DNA of 64,000 nt from Methanobacteriaceae archaeon (GCA_013403005.1 JACBOA010000003.1:23501-87500); one strand, 5' to 3'; positions 8,686-20,123 are shown, counted from the stretch's first letter. Notes: generated by a model not told the origin, from the letters alone. Made by a program: numbers and translations.

Positions 8686-9183
8686 ATGGGTGTTTTTGAT
8701 AGTTTTAAAAAGAAATCCATGAATAATAAAGGTATTAAACTTATAAATCATGGGAAATTTGAGGAATCACTAGAATATTTTGATCAATCAATTAAAATAG
8801 ATCCCAAATATGATAAAGCATGGTACAATAAAGGCAATGCTCTTAGTAAAATGCAAAAATTTGAGGATAGTTTGATTTGTTATGATAAAGCTTTGGAATT
8901 GAACTCTGACTATGATTTAGCATGGATGGGTAAAGGTTTTTCTTTAGCCTATTTAGAAAGATATGAAAAAGCACTGGAATGTTTAAATAAGGCATTACAA
9001 TTAAACAAGGAAAATGAAAAAATTTTTTATGGCAAAGGGTATGTTTTAGTGAAACTTGGAAAACTAAATGAAGCAGAAAATTGTTTTGATAAAGCTTTAG
9101 AATTAAACCCTGACTATGAAGATGCTAAACAAAGTAAAAAAGCCATATCAAAAATCTTCAAATCTATCCCATATCTAAAATAA
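8686..9183 (+). CDS. TPR-repeat protein, partner of C5
   Basis: This protein of about 165 residues has four TPR units (AWYNKGNALSKMQKFEDSL and similar), related to the TPR protein after C3, including a similar lysine-rich start (MGVFDSFKKKS versus MVFGKIQNKLKKRS). I chose ATG 8686 because GAGGAG lies about 10 bases upstream and the N-terminus then matches the paralogue. An upstream in-frame GTG at 8632 overlaps C5 and is less likely. It has no signal peptide. It probably binds the C5-type tail or a shared target; that is inference. Confidence 0.8.
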   Translation: MGVFDSFKKKSMNNKGIKLINHGKFEESLEYFDQSIKIDPKYDKAWYNKGNALSKMQKFEDSLICYDKALELNSDYDLAWMGKGFSLAYLERYEKALECLNKALQLNKENEKIFYGKGYVLVKLGKLNEAENCFDKALELNPDYEDAKQSKKAISKIFKSIPYLK

Positions 9184-9258
9184 AATTTAGCCCCTTAGAT
9201 TTTTCTTATTGAAAGAATAAATATAATGATTTTTTGGAAAAAATTAAACTATTTTTAG

Positions 9259-10611
9259 TTAAACTTCCCTTATCATAGTCGCAACAGTCTTAAAGAGTAT
9301 CGGACCATCCATCCAGGCCTGTTTCAATAGATAAGCTGGTCTCAGGTAGAATCGTCTGAAGGCTGTTTTTTGCATTTTTTTGAGTTCATCCATGGAACAG
9401 TCCACTGTTTCCAGCACAGGGGAGAGAAGAGTGTATTTGGACCAGTCCTTCACTTTAATCAGGTTCCCTTGAACTGCTTGCTGATAGAAGCGAGTTCCAG
9501 GGTAGGGTGTGGCCAGACTGAAAACCGCATATGAAGGGTTCAGATCCCTTGCAAATTTAATAGTTCTTTCAATGCTATCCTTAGTGTCCCCAGGCATTCC
9601 CAGGACTACAGAAGCTATGGTGCGTATATGATTCTTTCGGGCCAGTGAAAATGCATTTCTTATTTTTTCAATGGTTAATTGTTTGTTCACCCGGTCCAGT
9701 TGCTGCTGATCCGCGGATTCCACTCCCAAAAACAGGGTTATACACCCAGATTCCCTCAATTTATGAAGTAATTTATCAGAAAGGGTATCTGCCCGGGCTG
9801 TGCATCCCCAGTAAACATCAAGCTTCCTTTTGATAATTTCATCACAGATTTCTGCCACCCTACTTGGTTTTAGAGTGAATGTATCATCCATAAATGCAAT
9901 CATACCCGCTTCATGGTCATTAATGAGGTGTTCCATTTCATCCACCACGTTTTTCGAGGATCTCATTCTGAGTTTGTTTCCATGCAGGGCGGCAGAGGCA
10001 CAGAAAGAGCACTGCATAGGGCATCCCCTTCCTGATATTAGAGTAGCAGTGTGTAACTTCATATTGAGAATTTTATAATGATCCATGGGAAGTAAGTGCC
10101 GTGCTGGGAAAGGCAATTCATCAAGATCCATAATTAAAGGCCGGGGTGGTGTTACCACATCCCCATAGGCTATGCCCTTTACTTTTCTCAGATCTCCACC
10201 TTCAGATAGGGTTTCCACCAGTTCCAGCATGGTGTATTCTCCCTCACCCATCACTACCACATCCACGTATTCTCTTTCCAACATTTCCTGGTAATTAAAG
10301 GTGGGATGATATCCTCCCATGACCACCGTAGCTTGGGGACAGGTTTTCTTGGCCAGCTGAGCAGTTCGCAGGGCATTGGATATGGTGGGGGTCAGGGCGG
10401 TGATGGCTACCAGATCCGGATTTGCTTTTCTTATTTCATCTTCCAGTGATTCCCAGCTGAGTTCCAGTGCCGCGGCATCAATTATTTCCACATCAATATT
10501 ATTTTCCTCTAAAACCGCAGCAATATATGCTATTCCCAGTGGAGGTGCCACTAATCCTATGAATTTGTATTTGGAATTAAAGTAGGGTGGATTAATGAGC
10601 AAAACTTTCAT
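9259..10611 (-). CDS. B12-binding domain radical SAM protein
   Basis: This 450-residue protein starts with a cobalamin-binding Rossmann-type domain (MKVLLINPPYF, with EIIDAAALEL and VVMGGYHPTF). It continues with a radical SAM domain whose cluster motif is CPMQCSFC (C-x3-C-x2-C), preceded by ISGRG. The C-terminal part is typical of B12-dependent radical SAM methyltransferases and related enzymes. The family often acts on lipids, cofactors or tetrapyrroles; no substrate can be read from the sequence. It lies downstream of the acetolactate-synthase-like gene on the same strand with a 33-base gap, so the two may be co-transcribed. Confidence 0.9.
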   Translation of the reverse strand: MKVLLINPPYFNSKYKFIGLVAPPLGIAYIAAVLEENNIDVEIIDAAALELSWESLEDEIRKANPDLVAITALTPTISNALRTAQLAKKTCPQATVVMGGYHPTFNYQEMLEREYVDVVVMGEGEYTMLELVETLSEGGDLRKVKGIAYGDVVTPPRPLIMDLDELPFPARHLLPMDHYKILNMKLHTATLISGRGCPMQCSFCASAALHGNKLRMRSSKNVVDEMEHLINDHEAGMIAFMDDTFTLKPSRVAEICDEIIKRKLDVYWGCTARADTLSDKLLHKLRESGCITLFLGVESADQQQLDRVNKQLTIEKIRNAFSLARKNHIRTIASVVLGMPGDTKDSIERTIKFARDLNPSYAVFSLATPYPGTRFYQQAVQGNLIKVKDWSKYTLLSPVLETVDCSMDELKKMQKTAFRRFYLRPAYLLKQAWMDGPILFKTVATMIREV

Positions 10612-10644
10612 TTAATCACCTGAATAAATAAAATAATATCTAAT

Positions 10645-12309
10645 TCACTTGGGGAGGGGGATGTCTTCATTTTCATCAACTATTATCTCTATTAGTACTG
10701 GTTTATTAAGTTTTAGTGCTCCGTGCATTGCATCTTCAACTTCCCCTGGAGCAGCCGCGATTTTGGCTTTTATATGGTAAGCATGGGCCAGTTTTAGGAA
10801 ATCAGGATTTTCAAGTTTCACTTGGAATGATCCGTCATAGTAGAGCTCTTGCCACTGCCGTATAATCCCCAGGGATTGGTTATTTATCAAGCAAATTATG
10901 ATGGGTAAGTCCAGTTCAGCGATAGTGGCTAGTTCCTGAACTGTCATCTGAAAACCACCATCACCCACCACAACCACTACCTTCCTATTAGGTCTGGCCA
11001 GACTAACACCCACTGATGCAGGGATTCCATAGCCCATGGGACCGAATCCGCCAGAAAAAATCATGGAAGATGGTTCTGAAACATTCATCAATAGATTTAC
11101 CCATGTAGTATGGCTTCCAGCATCATTCACCAGAGTAGAATCCCCTATATTGTCTAAAATTTCTTTAATAGCTTTTTGAGGTTTTAGGGGAATGTCGTCA
11201 AAATCAGTCCTGATTTTATGAACCTTATCATATTTTTGAAGTTCCTCCAGCCATTTTTCAGTGTTTTGAGCTGATATTTCGCTAATTTTTACCAGGAAAT
11301 CCTTCACATCAGCTTGGATATTGAGGGTCCCCTTTAAAACATCACTGTCCAGATTAACATGGATTACAGGAAGATTCTCTGGACCATGCCTTGGTCCTGA
11401 TAAACCTTTAGGGGTTCGTTTTGATAAAAAATCCTGAGTTTTTTCAGATAAGCCTCCAATGGTTCTTTCTGATAACCTGCATCCCAAGGCCAGGATGAGG
11501 TCTGAATTTTTTCCTGCAAAGTTTGCTGCAGGGGTTCCTCGAATTCCTAAAAGCCCCATGGAAAGGGGATGTTCTTCATTTATCACTCCCCGAGCAGGGT
11601 AAGTGGTGGCCACTGGAATTTGATGCTTTTCTGCGAATATACGCATATCTTCAATGGCATTAGACCATAAAACCCCTGCTCCAGCCAGGATTAGGGGTTT
11701 TTTTGATTTCTCAAGCAGATCTTCTACTTGTTTAAAGTCAGCCCAATCTGTCTTAATGGCTACTTTCACCTGTTCATCTAGTAATGATTCATCAACTTCC
11801 TCCTGGAGAACATCACGAGGAAAGTTTAGATGTATTGGACCGGTTTTGCCGTTTTTTAGAATGAAAAGCGCCTTTTTTAAAATTCTAACCCCTTCAACAG
11901 GGTCCTTTATCAAGTGGCTTTCGAGGGTTACCGGTTCAAAAACAGCATTAATATCCACATCCTGAAAGACATTCTGATACTTCAAATTTCTTGGAACATC
12001 GCCAGTAATCACTAATAGAGGAACTGAATCTTTGTAAGCTGCCGCTACACCCATCACCAGATTTAAAGCTCCTGGCCCTGCGGATGCTGCACACACTCCT
12101 GGTTGGAATGATGCTCGTGCATATCCATCTGCTGCGTGGGCTGCACCCTGTTCATGGCGCATTAGTATGTGTTTAATAGATGATGTGCGTAGTGACTGGT
12201 ACAAGGGTAGAATTTGTTCCCCTGGGTGGCCGAATATGAATTTAATACCTTCTTTTTTGAGTATTCTAACCAGGGCATCTGCTAATGAAATCTTAGCCAC
12301 TTTTTGCAT
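10645..12309 (-). CDS. Acetolactate synthase large-subunit-like ThDP enzyme
   Basis: This 554-residue protein has the three-domain layout of ThDP enzymes of the acetohydroxyacid synthase group. The N-terminal domain carries the catalytic Glu in RHEQGAAHAADGYARA. A central domain follows, and the C-terminal domain has the ThDP/Mg motif starting GDGGFQMT and ending in NNQS. Acetolactate synthase condenses two pyruvates for branched-chain amino acids. No small regulatory subunit (ilvN) lies beside it, so it may be a paralogue with another 2-oxo acid substrate. It is the upstream gene of a possible two-gene unit with the radical SAM protein. Confidence 0.85.
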   Translation of the reverse strand: MQKVAKISLADALVRILKKEGIKFIFGHPGEQILPLYQSLRTSSIKHILMRHEQGAAHAADGYARASFQPGVCAASAGPGALNLVMGVAAAYKDSVPLLVITGDVPRNLKYQNVFQDVDINAVFEPVTLESHLIKDPVEGVRILKKALFILKNGKTGPIHLNFPRDVLQEEVDESLLDEQVKVAIKTDWADFKQVEDLLEKSKKPLILAGAGVLWSNAIEDMRIFAEKHQIPVATTYPARGVINEEHPLSMGLLGIRGTPAANFAGKNSDLILALGCRLSERTIGGLSEKTQDFLSKRTPKGLSGPRHGPENLPVIHVNLDSDVLKGTLNIQADVKDFLVKISEISAQNTEKWLEELQKYDKVHKIRTDFDDIPLKPQKAIKEILDNIGDSTLVNDAGSHTTWVNLLMNVSEPSSMIFSGGFGPMGYGIPASVGVSLARPNRKVVVVVGDGGFQMTVQELATIAELDLPIIICLINNQSLGIIRQWQELYYDGSFQVKLENPDFLKLAHAYHIKAKIAAAPGEVEDAMHGALKLNKPVLIEIIVDENEDIPLPK

Positions 12310-13199
12310 GGGTTAAATTATGGTGTACTAATTAATTAAACTTAATCAGAATTTTTTTGATACCTTTCAATGTACACTGAAATTGAAATTCTTAGATGAA
12401 TCATCTTTTAGCTTTTCCTATTTTTTAGCAGTTTATTTAATGACAACTGAATTGATAAATTTTGAAATAATTAATTATTACCATCATATACGCACTAATA
12501 GTGATTATAATCCCATAATACTTAGTATTATTGCCCTTAATGAATACATAAGTCTTTTTATACCTATTTTGACCTTAAGGCTCCTGTGCCGCCATATGCA
12601 TATACAATAGAAAGTTAACCTTTTTGTAAGAGTTTTATGGATAATTTGGAGTGTTGAACTCGTTTTTTTATTATGAAGCTGTTATCCTGGTTTTTAGCTG
12701 CTTCAGTAAGGTTAACGTTAACCATCTCACCAGTGGCGATTCCCATAGTAGGTATAATTTTCTATGCTGCTTCCTTCTAAGAAAGGACCCTGGATATTAA
12801 ATCCTTTGCCAGTGATTTGTTGGTAGGGTTTTTTCAATCCAATTTACAAGATATTGAAGTAAAAACATTTTAATAAAAGTTGGGTAGTTGCTGGTGCATC
12901 CCGATACCCTGATAGTCATTATTAAAAAAAAAAATAAGTTGATTTTTGGTGAAATATTCCGCAAACCGGAGTTGAATTAAAATTATAAGTTTTTTCGTTC
13001 TTACTTTCTGTTTTTACTGAATTCCGGATTTTTTTGATAAATTTATTGATTGGATTTGCATAATCTAAGGGCGGTTTAGTATTATTGCTAGTTTAGTATT
13101 CGTTACATGGCAAAAATTTATGGGATTGATAAAACATATGTACATTAAATAAAAGTTGAGGAAATTGATGATCTTAAGGGGATAGAGGAGGGGTTAATA
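12310..13199. other. Intergenic region between the ALS-like gene and acs
   Basis: About 890 bases with divergent genes on both sides. A 75-codon frame at 12383-12610 (plus) has no family likeness or clear ribosome-binding site and I do not call it. On the minus strand, 12615-12746 could encode 43 residues starting MGIATGEMVNVNLTEA, and the frame upstream of it is broken by two TAG codons. This may be a worn-out gene remnant, but I cannot identify it. Promoters for both flanking genes must lie here. Confidence 0.4.
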
Positions 13200-15152
13200 T
13201 TGCCCAGTGAATTAGATGCTCTTTTAAAGGAAAATAGATTATTTCCACCATCTGAAGATTTATCAGAGAATAGTAATATCCAGATATGGATGAAAAGGTA
13301 TGGAATTGAGGATTATGAAGAACTTCTGCAAAGGGCTGAAAAAGACCCTGAATGGTTCTGGGATGAGCTCGCCAGAGAGCTGGAATGGTTTCAACCCTAT
13401 AAAGATGTCTTAAAATGGGATCCACCCCACGCAGAATGGTTCATTAAGGGTAAATTCAACATTGTGCACAATGCCCTGGACCGGCATGTTAAGACCTGGC
13501 GTAAAAATAAGGTGGCATATATATGGGAAGGTGAATCAGGAGAGGTAAAGAAGCTCACCTATCATGATCTTTATCGTAAGGTTAACCAGATGGCCAATGC
13601 CCTGCGTGGTCTTGGTGTTAAAAAGGGCGATCGTGTGTCTATTTACCTGCCCATGATCCTGGAGTTACCCATTGCCATGTTAGCTTGTGCCAAGATCGGA
13701 GCAGTGCATAGTGTGGTTTTTTCTGGTTTTTGGGCTAAAGCATTCCAGGAAAGAGCCAACGATGCTCAGGTAAAAGTTGCTATAACTGTTGACGGATTCT
13801 ATCGTCGGGGAAAAGTCATACCACTTAAAGAAAATGTGGATGAAGTTTTAGATGACATTCCATCCCTGGAAAAGCTTATAGTAGTTCAACATGCCCATTG
13901 CTCTGTGGATATGAAACCTGGAAGAGATTTATGGTGGGATGAGGTGATCCAGGATCAGGAAAGAGAATGTCCCACAGAGATCATGGATGCAGAAGACCTA
14001 CTTTTCATTTTATACACCTCCGGAACAACCGGGAAACCTAAAGGAGTGGTGCATGTCCATGGTGGCTACGCAGTTGGCATCTATGCCACTTTAAAAATGG
14101 TTTTTGACCTAAAAGATGAGGATATATGGTGGTGTGCTGCAGATATTGGCTGGATAACTGGCCACAGTTACATTGTTTATGCACCACTGATTATGGGAGC
14201 TACTTCCGTTATGTATGAAGGCGCTCCCGATTACCCTGATCCTGATAGATTGTGGAGGATGATTGAAGATTATGGTGTGACTGTATTCTACACCGCCCCC
14301 ACCACCATTCGCATGTTCATGAAATACGGGGAAAAATGGCCTCAAAAGCATGATTTAACTTCTCTCAGACTTCTAGGTAGTGTAGGGGAACCTATTAATC
14401 CAGAAGCATGGATGTGGTACCATAAACACATTGGAAACAGGCAGTGCCCAATTATGGACACCTGGTGGCAGACTGAGACTGGTATGCATCTCATAACACC
14501 CCTCCCCATTACTCCCCTCAAGCCCGGCTCTGCGGTGAAACCATTCCCTACTGTGAAGGCAGATGTGGTGGATGATAATGGAGATTCCATCAGTGAAGGA
14601 GGCGGTCACCTGGTAATTAAAACACCCTGGCCTGCTATGTTCCGCACCCTTTACCAGGATCCGGAACGTTACATTGATGCTTACTGGAGCACCTTCCCTG
14701 GCATATATTTAAGTGGTGATGTGGCCCGTTTGGATTCGGATGGTTATTTCTGGATACAGGGCAGGGAAGATGATGTCTTAAATGTTGCAGGACACCGTAT
14801 AAGCACTGCAGAGGTTGAATCTGCCCTGGTGAGTTATGATGCTGTTGCTGAAGCCGCAGTGGTGGGAAAACCAGATCCGGTAAAGGGTGAAGAAATCTGC
14901 AGTTTCGTTACCTTAAAAGAAGGATTCAGCCCCAGTCCCAGGCTTAAGCACTTTCTCCGGGAACATGTACGTAAAGAGATCGGTCCGGTGGCCAGCCCAG
15001 CTTATATTGGATTTGTAGATGACCTGCCCAAGACACGTTCTGGTAAGATCATGCGCCGGGTGATAAAGGCCAAAGTGAAAGGGGATGATGTGGGTGATAT
15101 AACCACCCTGGCCAACCCTGAAGCTGTGGATGAATTGGATAATGCCTTATAA
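13200..15152 (+). CDS. acsA: Acetyl-CoA synthetase, AMP-forming
   Basis: This 650-residue protein makes acetyl-CoA from acetate, ATP and CoA via acetyl-AMP. It has an N-terminal ACS domain (WFIKGKFNIVHNALDRHV), the P-loop-like YTSGTTGKPKG near residue 270, the acetate-pocket region WWQTETGMH, GREDDVLNVAGHR, and a C-terminal PKTRSGKIMRR with the catalytic, acetylatable Lys near residue 614. The start is TTG, supported by GAGGAGGGG about 7 bases upstream. It stands alone with its own promoter. It probably lets the methanogen take up acetate carbon. Confidence 0.95.
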   Translation: MPSELDALLKENRLFPPSEDLSENSNIQIWMKRYGIEDYEELLQRAEKDPEWFWDELARELEWFQPYKDVLKWDPPHAEWFIKGKFNIVHNALDRHVKTWRKNKVAYIWEGESGEVKKLTYHDLYRKVNQMANALRGLGVKKGDRVSIYLPMILELPIAMLACAKIGAVHSVVFSGFWAKAFQERANDAQVKVAITVDGFYRRGKVIPLKENVDEVLDDIPSLEKLIVVQHAHCSVDMKPGRDLWWDEVIQDQERECPTEIMDAEDLLFILYTSGTTGKPKGVVHVHGGYAVGIYATLKMVFDLKDEDIWWCAADIGWITGHSYIVYAPLIMGATSVMYEGAPDYPDPDRLWRMIEDYGVTVFYTAPTTIRMFMKYGEKWPQKHDLTSLRLLGSVGEPINPEAWMWYHKHIGNRQCPIMDTWWQTETGMHLITPLPITPLKPGSAVKPFPTVKADVVDDNGDSISEGGGHLVIKTPWPAMFRTLYQDPERYIDAYWSTFPGIYLSGDVARLDSDGYFWIQGREDDVLNVAGHRISTAEVESALVSYDAVAEAAVVGKPDPVKGEEICSFVTLKEGFSPSPRLKHFLREHVRKEIGPVASPAYIGFVDDLPKTRSGKIMRRVIKAKVKGDDVGDITTLANPEAVDELDNAL

Positions 15153-15164
15153 AAGATAAATTAA

Positions 15165-15211
15165 AAAAATATAAAAAACAGGGAAAAAAAATAAAAGAAT
15201 TGTTTTTTTTT
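15165..15211. terminator. Bidirectional U-tract terminator between acs and dut
   Basis: A run of nine T at 15203-15211 on the plus strand follows acs. A-runs at about 15165-15191 read as T-runs on the minus strand after dut. Archaeal transcription stops at such U-tracts without needing a hairpin. Confidence 0.6.
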
Positions 15212-15244
15212 AAGATGGGATTAACCTATTACCCATTGCTTTTC

Positions 15245-15697
15245 TTATTTTTCCTGGTAACTTCCATTGTATTCCCCTGAACCCTTCACTGGGAACACTA
15301 CTCCCTGGGCTATCCTTTCACCACGCTTGAGTGTGAAGGGGAATTCTCCCTGGTTTACCATAAGAAATTGAAGGGTTCCTGAAAAACCAGGATCTCCAAC
15401 TGCAGTGTGTATGCTTATGAATGAGCGCAGGAGGGTGGAACGAGGTAAATATAGCATGGAATAACCCTTAGGGATTTTTATCTTCCCATCAATGGTTACA
15501 CTGTAAGCTGTCTTTGGTTTGAGGGTGTAAAGTGGACCTTCAAGTTTTTCAAGTTGTGGAAGTTTTTTCTCATTATCAATAAGGGATCCTGGTCCTTTCT
15601 GAATGTAAACTTCATCCACCCTCAAGTCAATACCGGAAGGTTCCACCAGTTCCTTAAATTCTGGGAATATCTTTATAAGTTCTTTTTCGCCTAACAT
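15245..15697 (-). CDS. dut: dUTPase (deoxyuridine 5'-triphosphate nucleotidohydrolase)
   Basis: This 150-residue protein belongs to the archaeal dCTP deaminase/dUTPase fold: PSGIDLRVDEV near the N-terminus, PRSTLLRSFISIHTAVGDPG in the middle (the Arg-Ser and Val-Gly-Asp motifs of the trimeric family) and QFLMVNQGEFPFTLKRGERI near the end. It would hydrolyse dUTP to dUMP and pyrophosphate, keeping uracil out of DNA and feeding dTMP synthesis. Its length suits a dUTPase; the dCTP deaminase side activity of some archaeal members cannot be excluded. Confidence 0.85.
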   Translation of the reverse strand: MLGEKELIKIFPEFKELVEPSGIDLRVDEVYIQKGPGSLIDNEKKLPQLEKLEGPLYTLKPKTAYSVTIDGKIKIPKGYSMLYLPRSTLLRSFISIHTAVGDPGFSGTLQFLMVNQGEFPFTLKRGERIAQGVVFPVKGSGEYNGSYQEK

Positions 15698-15765
15698 GGA
15701 TTAATTCTCCTGTGAATATCTCGGTCTATTTATTATTGGATTATTGGATATTTTTTTATAAGGAA

Positions 15766-16455
15766 TTATTTTATTGATTTCCTGCCTATAAGATTGTTAG
15801 TTACAAATCCATCTACATCCATGGATAAAATGAATTCTAAATCCTTTGAGGAATCAATAACCCCCGGATATACTTCTATACCATGATTATGAGCTCTTGA
15901 AACCATTTCTTCATTCAAATACTGATAGAAAGGAAACATGAAATCTGCTTTAGCATCTAAGGCCTGTATTTCTGGACGAACTGGTTGTGAGCTGAAAATA
16001 ACTCCAGTTTTTATATTTTTCTCCGTTGATTTTAGATTTAATGAAACATTATGGTAAAAAGAAGCTACAATCACCTTTTTAACTTTTTCTTCCAATCTTA
16101 GAATATCCAAAACCTGTTTTTCAATTCCTGGTTCCTTAATTTCGATTACCAGACCTATTTCATCAGCAGGGACTTTTCCCTCGAGGATTTGTAAAACTTC
16201 TCTGAGGGTGGGGATTTTTTCTCCATTCCCAGCATCAAGTTCCTTTAGCTGTTTGAGTGTTTTTTCCTTTACTAATCCCTTGCCATTGGTGGTGCGGTCT
16301 ACAGTTGAATCATGAATAACCACTAATTCCCCATCTCTGGACTGGCGCACATCAACTTCTACCATGTCTGCACCTAATTTAAATGCACGTTTCACTGAGC
16401 GCAGGGTATTTTCTCCTTCAAAGGCTGATGCACCCCGATGGGCAATGAGTTTCAT
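15766..16455 (-). CDS. Glycerophosphodiester phosphodiesterase family protein
   Basis: This 229-residue GDPD TIM-barrel protein has the classic start LIAHRGASAFEGENTL (catalytic HRG), the metal ligand pair in MVEVDVRQSRDG and the second catalytic His in VIHDSTVDRTTNGKG. It lacks a signal peptide, so it acts in the cytoplasm, probably splitting glycerophosphodiesters to glycerol phosphate and an alcohol. In an archaeon with ether lipids the natural substrate may be a glycerol-1-phosphate head group. It follows dut on the same strand, with a gap of about 70 bases, and faces away from the methyltransferase. Confidence 0.9.
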   Translation of the reverse strand: MKLIAHRGASAFEGENTLRSVKRAFKLGADMVEVDVRQSRDGELVVIHDSTVDRTTNGKGLVKEKTLKQLKELDAGNGEKIPTLREVLQILEGKVPADEIGLVIEIKEPGIEKQVLDILRLEEKVKKVIVASFYHNVSLNLKSTEKNIKTGVIFSSQPVRPEIQALDAKADFMFPFYQYLNEEMVSRAHNHGIEVYPGVIDSSKDLEFILSMDVDGFVTNNLIGRKSIK

Positions 16456-16566
16456 GTGATTAGAATGAGTTTAATGTCATTAATATAAATGTGCTCTCAC
16501 CTAAAGATCATTTAATTGAAAAGAGATTATAAACCTCATTTAGATTAATTAGATTGGGTGAATTTA

Positions 16567-17244
16567 ATGAAACAGGTTAAAGACCACTTCGAAGAAGAAG
16601 CAGAAGTATTTGACGAACTTATAAAAACAATTATTCCTTTCTATGAAGATATGGTTAACTCAATAGTATTATCACTGCCTTTCCACAAGAGAGAAAATTT
16701 TAAAGTTCTGGATCTGGGTTGTGGTACCGGTAACATATCCCGGGAGGTGAAAGAAGCTTTTCCCCATACCCACATTACATGTGTGGATCTGGCGGAGAAC
16801 ATGATCCGAATGGCAGAATCCAAACTAGCTGCCTACAGTGACATTGAATTTATAATATCTGATTTCCGTGATCTTGATTTCAGGGAGGAATACGATGCGG
16901 TTGTTTCTTCCCTAGCACTGCATCATCTGCAGAGAGAAGAACAGAAATCATTCTACCACCGAATATATGAGTTCCTTAGAAAAGGAGGAGTGTTTTACAA
17001 TGCAGATATCATCCAGGGCTCAACTCCTCATCTTAATCAAACCTACCTGAACAAGTGGATAGATTTCATGCTACAGAATCATACTAAAGAAGAGATTGAA
17101 TCCATATGGCTGCCTAAGCACAGAGAAGAAGATTTTCCATCTCCACTTATGAACCATGTTGTGTGGATGGAAGATGCGGGCTTTGAGGTGGTGGATGTGG
17201 TGTGGAAATATTATATGTTTGGGGTTTATGGTGGTAAAAAATAA
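16567..17244 (+). CDS. Class I SAM-dependent methyltransferase
   Basis: This protein of about 225 residues has the Rossmann methyltransferase motifs: motif I VLDLGCGTGNISRE, acidic motif II CVDLAENMI, motif III FIISDFRDLDF and motif IV VVSSLALHHL. It resembles the small-molecule methyltransferase group (Methyltransf_11/25/tRNA cmo5U-like), but no substrate can be assigned. I favour ATG 16567 over GTG 16558, because GGTG, the core of GGTGAT, then lies 6 bases upstream. Confidence 0.85.
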   Translation: MKQVKDHFEEEAEVFDELIKTIIPFYEDMVNSIVLSLPFHKRENFKVLDLGCGTGNISREVKEAFPHTHITCVDLAENMIRMAESKLAAYSDIEFIISDFRDLDFREEYDAVVSSLALHHLQREEQKSFYHRIYEFLRKGGVFYNADIIQGSTPHLNQTYLNKWIDFMLQNHTKEEIESIWLPKHREEDFPSPLMNHVVWMEDAGFEVVDVVWKYYMFGVYGGKK

Positions 17245-17297
17245 AAAAGCCCATTTGAACCTGTTCAGAAAAATTTTCAAGTAATAATATGGAATTT

Positions 17298-18563
<1,266 letters not shown>

Positions 18564-18765
18564 AAGACATCAACTCCCTACTGGATTTTTGACTGTGATA
18601 AAATTATTTTCATAAAAAATGTATTCCAGACATTAAATAAATACTGGTTTTATTGAGTTTGGTATAATGGATTCTTTATATCTTAATAATAAGATTTAAT
18701 AATAAAAAGTGCAGTATTAATATGGTTTTTTATAGATGGTTTAAAATGAATAATAAGAATAAAGA

Positions 18766-19203
18766 TTAGGGTAATCCATTATCAGGCGTACCCTCAATTT
18801 TCTGGATGAGTGCTTCGGCTTCTGGGCTTTTCTGAGATATTATCTGGCTGATTTTCTGTAAATCAGACATCATCTTCTGCATTATCCCATCCAACTCTTT
18901 TTTCTGCTCTTCAATGCTAATCTTAGCATCATCTATGGTTTTTTTAACTGCAGCACCTGAACCAAGACCCACAATCACTTCTTCGGTGTTTTTGATTTCA
19001 GTGATTAAAAATGAACCCGCGCCGATTGGTACCAGGGTTTCAGGTGACTTTTTACCTTTAATTGCATCAAGAGTCTCCTGTGCAATGGTAAGATCGGCTA
19101 TGGTGGCCTTCAGTGTTTCCACCTGCTGGTTAAGAACTTCCGCTTGGCCCTTGTAAGCGTTTAGTTCGTTGATTAATGCTTCCAGCCTTTGTCGGTCTTC
19201 CAT
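18766..19203 (-). CDS. pfdA: Prefoldin alpha subunit
   Basis: This 145-residue protein is two long heptad-rich helices (residues 1-50 and 90-140) joined by beta hairpins (VPIGAGSFLITEI and EVIVGLGSGAAVKK), the standard alpha-prefoldin fold. With beta subunits it forms a hexameric holdase that passes unfolded proteins to the thermosome. It lies 4 bases after rpl18a and is probably in the same operon. Confidence 0.95.
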   Translation of the reverse strand: MEDRQRLEALINELNAYKGQAEVLNQQVETLKATIADLTIAQETLDAIKGKKSPETLVPIGAGSFLITEIKNTEEVIVGLGSGAAVKKTIDDAKISIEEQKKELDGIMQKMMSDLQKISQIISQKSPEAEALIQKIEGTPDNGLP

Positions 19204-19207
19204 TTAA

Positions 19208-19434
19208 TCACTCCGAGACCAGTGTTTTGATCAGCGGATCCTGAACTTCTTCAGGGGAGATCTCCTCAATCTTTTTGATGTGTATCTGGTTGCGCACAAT
19301 ATGATGTTTGCTACCGAATTCTGAGTAGATCTTCTCTTTAATATCCTCTTCGCTCATGGCTTTCAATTCCCGGGTAAAGGGTTTGAAACTGTCTCCCATG
19401 ATGAATTTACCTTGAACTCTATATATCTTCGTTT

Positions 19435-19438
<4 letters not shown>
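19208..19438 (-). CDS. rpl18a: Ribosomal protein L18Ae (LX)
   Basis: This 76-residue protein matches the archaeal LX/L18Ae family (KIYRVQGKFIMGDSFKPFTRE and EDIKEKIYSEFGSKHHIVR). It is a large-subunit protein. Its start overlaps the stop of eif6 by four bases (ATGA), a sign of translational coupling. Confidence 0.93.
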
Positions 19439-20109
<671 letters not shown>

Positions 20110-20123
20110 AGGAGCTCACCTTC

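Noticed and set aside
1..9183. Insertion sequence or prophage explaining the repeats
   Set aside because: No transposase, integrase, terminal inverted repeats or phage structural genes; all repeats are in one direction and lie inside coding modules.
12383..12610. 75-codon plus-strand reading frame
   Set aside because: No ribosome-binding site, low-complexity composition and no family likeness.
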